Part shown: piece by piece, positions 16,269 through 23,300 of the stretch | How the letters are laid out: each line of letters starts with the position of its first letter | Numbering within the stretch: the stretch's first letter is position 1 | From: CAYWOS01 sp964459985 | Lineage (GTDB): Bacteria > Bacillota > Clostridia > Christensenellales > Aristaeellaceae | Assembly: GCA_964459985.1 (NCBI GenBank) | Contig: CAYWOS010000002.1 | Coordinates: forward strand, 1-64,000 | Reading direction: 5' to 3' | DNA: 64,000 bases | Program-made: the position numbers and the translations under genes | The notes under the pieces: model-generated | The model's database searches: none | Seen by the model: the letters and a program-made list of their open reading frames with translations, nothing else | What the model was told of the DNA's origin: nothing

Positions 16269-17279
16269 TTACAGGTCGATAAACCGCTTGAATTCGGGCA
16301 GGATGCCGACGCCGTCGGGATAATGCGCGGCGAACTGCGGCACGGCGTGGCTGGGGAAGGAATTGCCTTCGATGAATTTCGGACCGTCCGCCGTCACCGC
16401 CACGTCCCACGCCACGAACCTGACCTGCGGCACGACGCGCATGGCGTCAAGGCACATGTCCACCGCCTCGCGCCAGTAGGGGATGACGAAGCCGACAATG
16501 GGCGTGCCCGTCATGGGATGTTTGTCGAACACGTTGCCCTGCTTGTCGGCGGCGACGGTGAGCAGCCTGCCCGTTTCAAGATCGATGCGCGCCGCCATGC
16601 CGCCGCAGTCCACGTTGTCCATGACTTTGCCGTTGCCGATGCGCACGAAGGCGTACACGACGCCCTCTTTCTTATCGCCCAGCAGGGTGGCGATGCGCAG
16701 CGTGTTAACCGAGGTCGGGCACAGCCGCGCCATATCGGGATGCTGCTTGAGCAATTCCTCCAGCACGCCGTCGCCGAGCGAAACCAGCTTGTCGCGGAAG
16801 GCGGGGATATCCGCCTGCCAGTCGCCGCGGCCGAATTTTTGTATGCCCTGACCCGAGGAGCCTTCGAGCGGCTTAAAGATGACGTCGGGCAGATCGGACA
16901 GGAATTCGGACAGCGCTTCCGCCGTCAAATCCCGATCGATCTTGATCCATGTCCGGCCGATATGCTCGTGAAAGAGCGCGTTGAACTCGGTCTTGTCGTC
17001 GAAGAAATGCCAGTACGCCTTGTCGTTCATGCGGCGGACGATGGTATTGGAGATGCCGCGCGTGATGACAGTGCGGCGCTGCGCGTCGTTCAGCCGGTAC
17101 ATTTGCGCGATCTTGTAGTCCATGTAGCCGGCGTTATACCGGACCGCGCACTTGAGCATGTCAAAGAGCAGCCACGCGCGGGATTTCCCCGAGCGCTCCT
17201 TCAGGATCTTCGTGGTGTCCCACATGCGCTTCCAGTCCATTTTGACGAGGCGCTTTACGAAAAATGCGATTCTGCTCAT
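16269..17279 (-). CDS. Sugar-transfer-associated ATP-grasp protein
   Basis: 336 residues resembling the ATPgrasp_ST (sugar-transfer associated ATP-grasp) family. Visible are the N-terminal helical region, DVIFKPLEGSSGQGIQKF (ATP-grasp lysine and glycine loop), CPTSVNTLRIATLL and a C-terminal magnesium-binding EGNSFPSHAVPQF. Relatives sit in exopolysaccharide or capsule loci and are thought to ligate amino or carboxylate groups, but no sugar-transfer genes are adjacent here. The gene is nine bases downstream of ychF on the same strand. AAGGGA precedes the ATG at 17279. Confidence 0.85.
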   Translation of the reverse strand: MSRIAFFVKRLVKMDWKRMWDTTKILKERSGKSRAWLLFDMLKCAVRYNAGYMDYKIAQMYRLNDAQRRTVITRGISNTIVRRMNDKAYWHFFDDKTEFNALFHEHIGRTWIKIDRDLTAEALSEFLSDLPDVIFKPLEGSSGQGIQKFGRGDWQADIPAFRDKLVSLGDGVLEELLKQHPDMARLCPTSVNTLRIATLLGDKKEGVVYAFVRIGNGKVMDNVDCGGMAARIDLETGRLLTVAADKQGNVFDKHPMTGTPIVGFVIPYWREAVDMCLDAMRVVPQVRFVAWDVAVTADGPKFIEGNSFPSHAVPQFAAHYPDGVGILPEFKRFIDL

Positions 17280-17288
17280 TGTTTTCCC

Positions 17289-18383
17289 TTACACATTGAA
17301 GCGGAACAGCGTCACGTCGCCGTCCTGCATGACGTAATCCTTGCCCTCGCTGCGGATCAGGCCCTTGTCGCGGCAGGCGGACATCGAGCCGAGCGCCTTG
17401 AGCGTTTCAAAGGGCACGATCTCGGCGCGGATGAAGCCGCGCTCGAAATCGGTGTGGATTTTTCCCGCCGCCTGCGGCGCTTTGGTGCCCTTCCTGATCG
17501 TCCACGCGCGGCATTCGTCCTCGCCGCAGGTGAGGAAGGACATCAGCCCCAGCAAATCATAGCTCTTTTGCACCAGCCGGTCCAGCCCGCTCTGCCCGAT
17601 GCCCATTGCGTCGAGGAATTCCTGCTTCTCCTCGGGCGGCATCTGCGCGATCTCCTGCTCGATCTGCGCCGAGATGACGAGCGTTTGCGCGCCCTCGGCG
17701 TCGGCGATCGCGCGCACGGCCTTCACATACGGCACGTCGTCCGGCGCGGAGGCGTCGGACTCGGCGATGTTGGCGGCGTAGATGACGGGCTTGTCGGTCA
17801 ACAGGAACCACTGACGGATCACCTCGCGCTCGTCGTCCGTGCAGTCGAAAGCGCGCGCGGGCTTGCCCGCCTCGAGATGCTTGAGCACGCGCGCGGCGAA
17901 ATCGGCTTCCTCCTGATAGCGCTTTTCGCCCGTCTTGATCAGCTTGCGCGCCTTGTCCTCGCGCTTGGCGACCGTCTCCATATCGGCGAAAATCAGCTCG
18001 AGATTGATGGTTTCGATATCGCGCGCGGGATCGACCGCGCCGTCCACGTGGATAATGTTCTCATCGTCGAAGCAGCGCACGACGTGCACCACGGCGTCCA
18101 CCTCGCGGATGTACGAAAGGAATTTGTTGCCGAGCCCCTCGCCCTTGCTCGCGCCCTTGACCAGCCCGGCGATATCGACGAACTCGATCATGGCGGGCGT
18201 CACCTTTTTGGGGTGATACATATCGGCGAGGACGTTCAGCCTGTCGTCCGGCACGGCGACCATGCCGTTGTTGGGTTCGATGGTGCAGAAGGGATAATTC
18301 GCCGCCTGCGCGCCGGCGTTGGTGATGGCGTTGAACAGCGTGCTTTTGCCGACGTTGGGCAGTCCGACGACGCCAAGCTTCAT
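17289..18383 (-). CDS. ychF: Redox-regulated ATPase YchF
   Basis: 364 residues, the normal length. It is an Obg-family P-loop ATPase that binds ribosomes and acts in stress responses. Motifs: GLPNVGKSTLFNA (P-loop) at the N-terminus, the N-terminal signature NYPFCTIEPN, DIAGLVKGASKGEGLGNKFL (G3), and the C-terminal TGS domain ending GDVTLFRFNV. The ATG at 18383 (MKLGVVG) is chosen over an in-frame upstream ATG because AAAGGAG lies eight bases before it and YchF proteins start there. Confidence 0.97.
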   Translation of the reverse strand: MKLGVVGLPNVGKSTLFNAITNAGAQAANYPFCTIEPNNGMVAVPDDRLNVLADMYHPKKVTPAMIEFVDIAGLVKGASKGEGLGNKFLSYIREVDAVVHVVRCFDDENIIHVDGAVDPARDIETINLELIFADMETVAKREDKARKLIKTGEKRYQEEADFAARVLKHLEAGKPARAFDCTDDEREVIRQWFLLTDKPVIYAANIAESDASAPDDVPYVKAVRAIADAEGAQTLVISAQIEQEIAQMPPEEKQEFLDAMGIGQSGLDRLVQKSYDLLGLMSFLTCGEDECRAWTIRKGTKAPQAAGKIHTDFERGFIRAEIVPFETLKALGSMSACRDKGLIRSEGKDYVMQDGDVTLFRFNV

Positions 18384-18427
18384 AAAGATAACTCCTTTAC
18401 CGTCATAATGTGTCATCGATCTTCCAT

Positions 18428-18456
18428 ATTATACGTCATAAGAAGCGCGAATGCAA
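18428..18456 (-). promoter_or_regulatory. Sigma-A promoter of ychF
   Basis: On the minus strand TTGCAT (18451-18456) and TATAAT (18428-18433) with 17 bases between them, about 45 bases before the ychF start. Confidence 0.78.
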
Positions 18457-18468
18457 CCGCGAATGACC

Positions 18469-18497
18469 TTGCGGAGGCGGCCGCGATGTGTTATGAT
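18469..18497 (+). promoter_or_regulatory. Probable promoter of uppP
   Basis: TTGCGG (18469-18474) and TATGAT (18492-18497), spacer 17 bases, 33 bases before the uppP start. It is weaker than its divergent partner for ychF. Confidence 0.55.
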
Positions 18498-18529
18498 GTG
18501 GAAAATCTCGTCAGGGGGGCGCATCCTTC

Positions 18530-19363
18530 ATGAATCTTTTTCAGGCGGGCTTTCTCGGCTTGATTCAGGGCTTGGCGGAGTTTTTGCCCATTTCGTCCAG
18601 CGGGCATCTCGAAGTAGCGCAGCATCTGCTGGGCGTCTCGGGCGAGAGCGATCAGATGCTTTTGCTCTCGGTGCTTCTGCACGTCGGCACGCTGCTTTCG
18701 GTGATCGTGATCTTCTGGAAGGATTGGATGGAGGTGCTCCGCCATCCGATCAAATCACGCACGCTGGGACTTTTGATCGTCGCCTCGCTGCCCGCGCTCG
18801 CGCTGGCGGTCGCCCTGGGCGATAAAATCGACGCGCTGTTCGGCAGCGGCTTTATCGGCGCGGCGTTCCTCGTCACGGGCGCTTTCCTGCTGCTCGCCGA
18901 GCGCTTGAGCCGACGCGGGCGGCACAGGCAGACGCGCGACGCCGTGACGATCAAGGACGCCGCCGTGATGGGCTGTATGCAGGCGGTGGCGCTGATTCCG
19001 GGCGTCAGCAGGAGCGGTTCGACGCTGCTGGGCGGCATCGCGTCGGGCTTGAACCGGCAAAGGGCGGCGAAGTTTTCCTTCATGATGAGCGCGCCCGCCA
19101 TTCTGGGCAGCCTGCTCGTCGAGGGCAAGGACGCGCTGGAAAGCGGTCTGCTTTCGCAGATGACCGACAACCTGCTCCCGCTCCTGTTTGGCATCGCGGT
19201 GTCCGCCGTCGCCGGCTTCCTCGCCATCCGTTATATGCTCAAGCTCATCACGCGCGTGTCGCTCAACTGGTTCGCGCTGTACGTGTTCGTCGTCGGCGCG
19301 GTCGTCATCGCGCTGCAAATCACCGGCGTCGGCGGCTTCCCGGCGCTTTCGCTGCCGTTCTGA
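18530..19363 (+). CDS. uppP: Undecaprenyl-diphosphatase UppP (BacA)
   Basis: 277 residues. This membrane phosphatase recycles undecaprenyl diphosphate for cell-wall synthesis and can confer bacitracin tolerance. The family signatures are intact: GLIQGLAEFLPISSSGHL near the N-terminus and ALIPGVSRSGSTL in the middle, carrying the catalytic glutamate, serine and arginine. About eight membrane segments are present. The ATG at 18530 follows an AGGGGGG ribosome site. It is a single-gene unit with its own terminator. Confidence 0.97.
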   Translation: MNLFQAGFLGLIQGLAEFLPISSSGHLEVAQHLLGVSGESDQMLLLSVLLHVGTLLSVIVIFWKDWMEVLRHPIKSRTLGLLIVASLPALALAVALGDKIDALFGSGFIGAAFLVTGAFLLLAERLSRRGRHRQTRDAVTIKDAAVMGCMQAVALIPGVSRSGSTLLGGIASGLNRQRAAKFSFMMSAPAILGSLLVEGKDALESGLLSQMTDNLLPLLFGIAVSAVAGFLAIRYMLKLITRVSLNWFALYVFVVGAVVIALQITGVGGFPALSLPF

Positions 19364-19376
19364 CGGCCGATTTTTC

Positions 19377-19414
19377 ACGGCATGGGAAGGAATGCCTATC
19401 CCATGCCGTTTTTT
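19377..19414 (+). terminator. Intrinsic terminator of uppP
   Basis: ACGGCATGGGA pairs with TCCCATGCCGT, followed by TTTTTT. It also separates uppP from the next small gene. Confidence 0.9.
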
Positions 19415-19446
19415 GTACGAATGAAATCCCCGAATGGAGGTTAAAA

Positions 19447-19899
19447 ATGAAGAAATTTGCCGCATATCTGCTGCTTTCGATCATGCTCCTGCCCGTTGTT
19501 TCGGCGCGGGCGGACGAGACGGCGCTGCCCTCGGTCGGCGCCGCGCTTGAGCTGCCCGAGGGCTTCGACGGCATCGCCGTCGAATCGGGCGTCGGCATGT
19601 CGGTCTTTCAGGTGATTCATCCCGATACCGGCGATCAAATTCTCGTCCTGCCGCCTTTCGGAGAAGAGGATACGCAGACCGTGCTGCGCAAGGTGCGGGA
19701 CAAGAGCAGCGGCTTTGTCAGCCGGGAGGGCGCGTACGGAACGCACGAATACATTGTCTATGCGAACAGGAACGATCTTGGGCGGATCACCCTCGTGCTG
19801 TCGGGCGAGCGGCGCGGCCTGCGCGTCGATGTCGACGCCCGGACGCCCGGCGAGCCGGCTTACCTGACGGAATTGCTCGCGTCGCTGCGCGGCGTCTGA
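19447..19899 (+). CDS. Small exported protein of unknown function
   Basis: 150 residues with a clear signal peptide (MKKFAAYLLLSIMLLPVVSARA-DE). The mature part of about 127 residues is soluble, with LELPEGFDGIAVESGVGMS and a region around PDTGDQILVLPPFGEED. I recognise no family. GGAGG seven bases upstream supports the ATG. It stands alone between the uppP terminator and a convergent small gene. Confidence 0.7.
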   Translation: MKKFAAYLLLSIMLLPVVSARADETALPSVGAALELPEGFDGIAVESGVGMSVFQVIHPDTGDQILVLPPFGEEDTQTVLRKVRDKSSGFVSREGAYGTHEYIVYANRNDLGRITLVLSGERRGLRVDVDARTPGEPAYLTELLASLRGV

Positions 19900-19908
19900 C
19901 GCCGATCG

Positions 19909-20133
19909 TCAGCCGGCTGAACGGCCGTCCCGCCGCGCCGCCGGAAGGTGTGTTTTGTATAAGGAAAACCCCGCGTCGTCGGAACGGTCGCGGGGCTTCC
20001 TGTTTCGGTTGTAGATTTTCTTGCTTTCGGCTTTTCTGGTGACGGGCGAGAACGCCCACGTCACGCGCCTTTGGGCGGCGAGCCGGCGCTTCGCCTTTTT
20101 GCCGAGCTTGTCTTGGGAAACGTATTTCGTCAT
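19909..20133 (-). CDS. Small basic conserved-type protein
   Basis: 74 residues, very basic. The first 45 (MTKYVSQDKLGKKAKRRLAA ... PVTRKAESKKIYNRNRKPRD) resemble a short protein seen in many Clostridia, with a KKxYNRxK-like core; function unknown. AAAGGAG seven bases before the ATG at 20133 is an excellent ribosome site. The last third runs through a strong minus-strand terminator-like hairpin (19963-19995, codons 47-57), so the C-terminal tail may be rarely made or may be a run-on past an eroded stop. Confidence 0.65.
   Translation of the reverse strand: MTKYVSQDKLGKKAKRRLAAQRRVTWAFSPVTRKAESKKIYNRNRKPRDRSDDAGFSLYKTHLPAARRDGRSAG
19963..19995 (-). terminator. Terminator hairpin inside the 3' end of the small basic protein gene
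   Basis: CCCCGCG (19989-19995 on the minus strand) pairs with CGCGGGG (19969-19975), followed on the minus strand by TTTTCC. On the plus strand it could also help end transcription of the exported-protein gene. Confidence 0.7.
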
Positions 20134-20204
20134 GCGCGTTCTCCTTTCCTTGTTCGTGAACGAATGCGGAAACCCGCGCGGGCGGAAGACAAAACTTCCG
20201 ATAT

Positions 20205-20233
20205 TTGACAGATCGCGCGGGCGGTGCGATAAT
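20205..20233 (+). promoter_or_regulatory. Promoter-like site reading antisense into a methyltransferase gene
   Basis: TTGACA (20205-20210) and GATAAT (20228-20233) are separated by 17 bases. No plus-strand gene follows; transcription would begin near 20240 and run antisense through the minus-strand methyltransferase that ends at 20247. Confidence 0.45.
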
Positions 20234-20246
20234 AGCGGGGCGGGCG

Positions 20247-20915
20247 CTATTCCTTCTTCATCAGATAGGCGACGCGCGGGTGCTGCTGCTCGCGCTCGGT
20301 CAGCGCGAAGTTCGCCGTTTCCTCAACGGTAAACCAGCGGCTGAACAGCGCCGTCCACTGCGCCCGCGTCCGGCTGCGCGCGCGCAGGATATCGTTTTTG
20401 TAGTAGTAGTCGCCGCGCTTTTCCATGCCGATCATGCCGGTCAGTTCCTCGTGCGTGAACTCGGGGTTCAGGCAGACGAGCAGGCGGCGGCCGCGCTTAA
20501 GCGCGCCGGACAGCGCCGCAAGGACGCGCTCGCAGACGTCTTCGGGCACGACGTCGAGCACGTTGACCGTCAGAATGAAATCAAACGCCTCATGCGGAAG
20601 CGACGCCTCGTCGCCCGTCTCAAACCGGAGCGTATCTTTCAGCCCCGACATATCGGCGCAGGCGTTGGCGTAGGCGACGCCGTTGGCCGAGGGATCGACG
20701 CCCAGCCCCTTGATGCCGCGGTTGGTATAGTACATTTCAAACAGTCCCCAGCCCGAGCCGCAGCCGTAGTCAAGCGCCGTTTTCGCGCCGTCCAGCCCCT
20801 TCGCCAGCAGGCGGTCGAACGTGTCGTCATGGAAGGATTTCTCCGCGTATGCCTCCGGCTCTGCGGACGCCAGCGTATCGTTCCAGAACGCCCGTGATTT
20901 CTCGTAATCGCTCAT
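20247..20915 (-). CDS. Class I SAM-dependent methyltransferase
   Basis: About 222 residues. The Rossmann methyltransferase motifs are clear: LDYGCGSGWGLFEMYY (motif I, SAM binding), GLGVDPSANGVAYA (motif II acidic end), and FDFILTVNVLDVV (motif IV). The substrate is unknown. Two in-frame ATGs lie six bases apart; the second (20915) is chosen because GGGAG stands seven bases before it, whereas it almost touches the first. A minus promoter lies at 20948-20976. The gene is divergent from another methyltransferase of a different subgroup. Confidence 0.88.
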   Translation of the reverse strand: MSDYEKSRAFWNDTLASAEPEAYAEKSFHDDTFDRLLAKGLDGAKTALDYGCGSGWGLFEMYYTNRGIKGLGVDPSANGVAYANACADMSGLKDTLRFETGDEASLPHEAFDFILTVNVLDVVPEDVCERVLAALSGALKRGRRLLVCLNPEFTHEELTGMIGMEKRGDYYYKNDILRARSRTRAQWTALFSRWFTVEETANFALTEREQQHPRVAYLMKKE

Positions 20916-20947
20916 GTCCATGCTCCCTTCGCGTCAGGAATCGGTTG

Positions 20948-20976
20948 ATTGTATCACGATTTCCCGCGATTGTACA
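20948..20976 (-). promoter_or_regulatory. Promoter of the minus-strand methyltransferase
   Basis: On the minus strand TGTACA (20971-20976) and TACAAT (20948-20953) with 17 bases between. The -10 box is good and the -35 box poor. On the plus strand the same DNA offers a weak TTGATT/GATTGT pair that may drive the divergent gene. Confidence 0.5.
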
Positions 20977-21012
20977 CCCCGGATCGGATGAAAACAAAAG
21001 GAGACGTTCAGC

Positions 21013-21729
21013 ATGCTGTACCCGCGCGCGCAAAAGTACGATACCCCCGAATTCATGGCAAAGATCATGGGCCCCAATCCCGTCAAGCTGGAGGAGGAGC
21101 TGCTGCTCGGCTGCCGCATTCCGTCGGGCGCGACGGTGTGCGATCTGGGGAGCGGACAGGGGCTGACCTCGGCGTTTCTCGCGAAAGAGTACGGCTTCAC
21201 CGTGTACGCCGCCGATCTGTGGAGCGATCCCGGGGAGAACCGCGCGTTTTTTGATTCAATGGGGCTTCCGCACGATCAGGTGATTCCCGTCAAGGCGGAC
21301 GCGAACGATCTTCCGTTTGACAGGGACTTCTTCGACGCCGTCGTCAGCACCGATTCCTATAACTATTTCGGGCGCGACGAGCGTTATCTGGACGAGAAGC
21401 TCCTGCCCTTCGTCAAGTCGGGCGGGTATGTCTACATCGCCGTGCCCGGCATGAAGAAAGATTGCCATGACCGCCTGCCCGCCGAGCTTTTGCTGTCGTG
21501 GACGCCCGAGCAGATGGATTATATGCACGATGTCGTCTATTGGCGGCGCATGGTCGAAAAAAGCCGCGACGCCGAGGTTCTCGAGGTGAGCGAGATGGAA
21601 AGCCATGACGAGGTCTGGGCGGACTGGCTCAGGCAGGACAACGAATACGCCGTCGGCGACCGCAAAGCGATGGCGGCGGGCGGCGGGAAGTATCTCAATT
21701 TCGTCAAGATCGTCCTGCGCAAACGCTGA
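21013..21729 (+). CDS. Class I SAM-dependent methyltransferase
   Basis: 238 residues. Motif I is VCDLGSGQGLTSAFLA, the acidic motif II end is VYAADLW, and motif IV is FFDAVVSTDSYNYFG. The N-terminal segment with KIMGPNPVKLEEELL resembles a Clostridial group annotated as cyclopropane-synthase-like or UbiE-like methyltransferases; the substrate is unknown. GGAGA about ten bases upstream supports the ATG at 21013. It shares a 97-base divergent promoter region with the methyltransferase at 20247. Confidence 0.88.
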   Translation: MLYPRAQKYDTPEFMAKIMGPNPVKLEEELLLGCRIPSGATVCDLGSGQGLTSAFLAKEYGFTVYAADLWSDPGENRAFFDSMGLPHDQVIPVKADANDLPFDRDFFDAVVSTDSYNYFGRDERYLDEKLLPFVKSGGYVYIAVPGMKKDCHDRLPAELLLSWTPEQMDYMHDVVYWRRMVEKSRDAEVLEVSEMESHDEVWADWLRQDNEYAVGDRKAMAAGGGKYLNFVKIVLRKR

Positions 21730-21756
21730 CCGCCCGTCGGCGGCGCAGGTATGAGC

Positions 21757-21785
21757 AAAAAGCCCCCGCGTTCGACGGGGCTTTC
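21757..21785. terminator. Bidirectional terminator between methyltransferase and CPBP protease genes
   Basis: AAAGCCCC and GGGGCTTT form a stem around a ten-base loop. On the minus strand it is followed by a run of T, ending the CPBP gene; on the plus strand the T tail is shorter. Confidence 0.78.
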
Positions 21786-21796
21786 GCGCGCCTTGG

Positions 21797-22465
21797 TTAC
21801 AGGATCAGGCAGACGAGGATGCCCGCCGCGTTGCCGATGATGTGCGATACGGTGCTGACCAGGCAGTTGCCCGATTTTTTGAAGATGATCGAAAAGATCA
21901 TGCTGTCGATGAACACGAACAAAAGATCGTACAGCAGCAGTCCGACGCCCGCGTCGGAAATGTGTCCCATGGCGAACAGAAGGGAGGACACGACCGCCGC
22001 GAGCGCAAAGGGAACCTTTTGCGCCGCGCGATGCAGGAAAAAGCCGCGCCACGCGATTTCCTCGCCGAACGCGAGAATGAACACCTGAAAAACGAGCAGG
22101 GGAAGGTTGTCAAAGGTCAGCATTCCGTCCACGCGGCCCATGACATGCCGGCTGAACCCGCCGCTGAAGATCGCGTCGCCCAGCAGCATGGGCAGGATCG
22201 CCGTGACGACGGGCAGCAGCACCCACGGAATCACCCGGGGCTTGCGGATGTCCCGCGTAAAACCCCTGAACCGGAGCGCCGACTGCGCGTTCGGCGTTTT
22301 GGCGACGCCTTCCACGATGAAGAAGAACGCGATGCCGACGAACACGCCGTAACCGGCGAAGCGGAGCGACGGGACGAGCTGCGTAAGGCTCAAGAGGATC
22401 ATGGCGAGAAGACCGATTGTGATCAGCGCCTTGGTATTCCGTTGTTTTGCGTCTGCCGGACTCAT
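21797..22465 (-). CDS. CPBP family intramembrane glutamic endopeptidase
   Basis: 222 residues, mostly membrane segments. The CPBP/Abi signature is complete: FGEEIAWRGFFL (paired glutamates and arginine), AMGHI (first histidine) and STVSHIIGN (second histidine). The family includes CAAX-type proteases and bacteriocin self-immunity proteins, but no bacteriocin gene is nearby. The ATG at 22465 (MSPADAKQ) follows AGGAGG at eight bases; an upstream in-frame ATG lacks a ribosome site. A strong promoter at 22683-22711 implies a leader of about 210 bases. Confidence 0.9.
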   Translation of the reverse strand: MSPADAKQRNTKALITIGLLAMILLSLTQLVPSLRFAGYGVFVGIAFFFIVEGVAKTPNAQSALRFRGFTRDIRKPRVIPWVLLPVVTAILPMLLGDAIFSGGFSRHVMGRVDGMLTFDNLPLLVFQVFILAFGEEIAWRGFFLHRAAQKVPFALAAVVSSLLFAMGHISDAGVGLLLYDLLFVFIDSMIFSIIFKKSGNCLVSTVSHIIGNAAGILVCLIL

Positions 22466-22682
22466 GTGTCTTTCCTCCTGCGCTTGTTTTGCCGCCGTTT
22501 CCGGGCGCGGCGTTTCTATCCGAATCAATGCGGCGATAAAGATCGTGACGACGGCGAACCTATCTGGCTTGTCTCGCGGAATTGCCGCGCGCAGATCGTT
22601 TCATCGTTGTTCTGCCGCCGCCGCGCGGCCGCCCGCGTCCGTTTGATGCGGTTTCCCGTCGGCGGCGAAACATAACGTGGAT

Positions 22683-22711
22683 AATATAACACCAAGTATA
22701 TTACGTGTCAA
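22683..22711 (-). promoter_or_regulatory. Sigma-A promoter of the CPBP protease gene
   Basis: On the minus strand TTGACA (22706-22711) and TATATT (22683-22688), spacer 17 bases. Confidence 0.72.
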
Positions 22712-22884
22712 TAGGTTTTGCAGTTTTTATGATGCGCCCTGCGCGGGCAATGAGCGCGCGAAGCGCGTCGCCTGCGCGTGTCCGGCGCGGCGTGCACGGG
22801 CGTCTGTCGCGGGCGGAGCGTTTTCCGAGCGCCGTCCGGCGCGCTGCGAGGGCTTCGCGGGCGCGGACTCGGCGCTCATTAGGA

Positions 22885-22900
22885 AGAAAAACGTTTTTCT
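22885..22900. promoter_or_regulatory. Perfect 16-base palindrome, candidate LacI-family operator
   Basis: AGAAAAACGTTTTTCT is its own reverse complement with a central CpG, the general form of LacI-family operators. It lies about 82 bases upstream of the -35 box of the glucan operon, which ends in a LacI-family gene. Confidence 0.5.
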
Positions 22901-22961
22901 ATGCTGTTGCCCATATCAATGGCACGATGATGCGAGAATATAGAAAACACAAGAGTATTTG

Positions 22962-22980
22962 CGAAAAAATGTTTTTTTCC
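22962..22980. promoter_or_regulatory. Second operator-like palindrome abutting the -35 box
   Basis: CGAAAAAATGTTTTTTTC is an imperfect inverted repeat of the same A-run/T-run form as the site at 22885-22900. Centres are about 78 bases apart, and it ends immediately before the -35 hexamer. Confidence 0.4.
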
Positions 22981-22981
22981 A

Positions 22982-23010
22982 TTGCAATCCGAAAGACGCC
23001 ATGATACAAT
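22982..23010 (+). promoter_or_regulatory. Sigma-A promoter of the beta-1,3-glucan operon
   Basis: TTGCAA (22982-22987) and TACAAT (23005-23010), spacer 17 bases. The start site would be near 23017, leaving a leader of about 285 bases. Confidence 0.72.
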
Positions 23011-23300
23011 ATGGGCAGAAAAACATGCCTCTGCCGAAGCGCATTATTTCCGGCGTCACGGTCATTTTGATGCTTAACGCGCTTTGAACTCGCCGTTTAG
23101 TGATCATCAGGAGCTTCATGAGCACGCGGGTCGCCGTCATTCCGCCATTCCGCCGTACCGCGCCATACCGCGCGCCGTTTCACTGCCAATCCGCGTCCGG
23201 CGACGCATTTACCCATCCGGCCGCTCATTCTCCTGCACGCCGTCGTGCAGAAACGCTTGATTCAGGGCATCGAAAAATCCGATATGACGGGAGCGAAACG

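Larger units (their letters stand above)
22466..23300. other. 835-base divergent regulatory region, gene-free
   Basis: No convincing gene. It holds the minus promoter of the CPBP gene (22683-22711), a GC-rich middle (22730-22880) with small hairpins, two operator-like palindromes (22885-22900 and 22962-22980), the plus promoter of the glucan operon (22982-23010) and an untranslated leader of about 285 bases. A weak in-frame ATG with AGGAG at 23118 could start an N-terminally extended protein, but that product would bury the signal peptide. Confidence 0.75.

Noticed and set aside
20181..20224. A repeated CGCGCGGGCGG string as a possible mobile-element end
   Set aside because: Only two short GC-rich copies without inverted ends, target duplication or transposase nearby.
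22916..23140. A 74-codon minus-strand open frame in the divergent region
   Set aside because: It overlaps the glucan-operon promoter and operators, has no convincing ribosome site, and shows no recognisable sequence.
23100..23300. A 67-codon N-terminal extension of the GH16 enzyme
   Set aside because: It would bury a good signal peptide, is rich in Arg/Pro/Ala without domain character, and the ATG at 23301 has a proper ribosome site.
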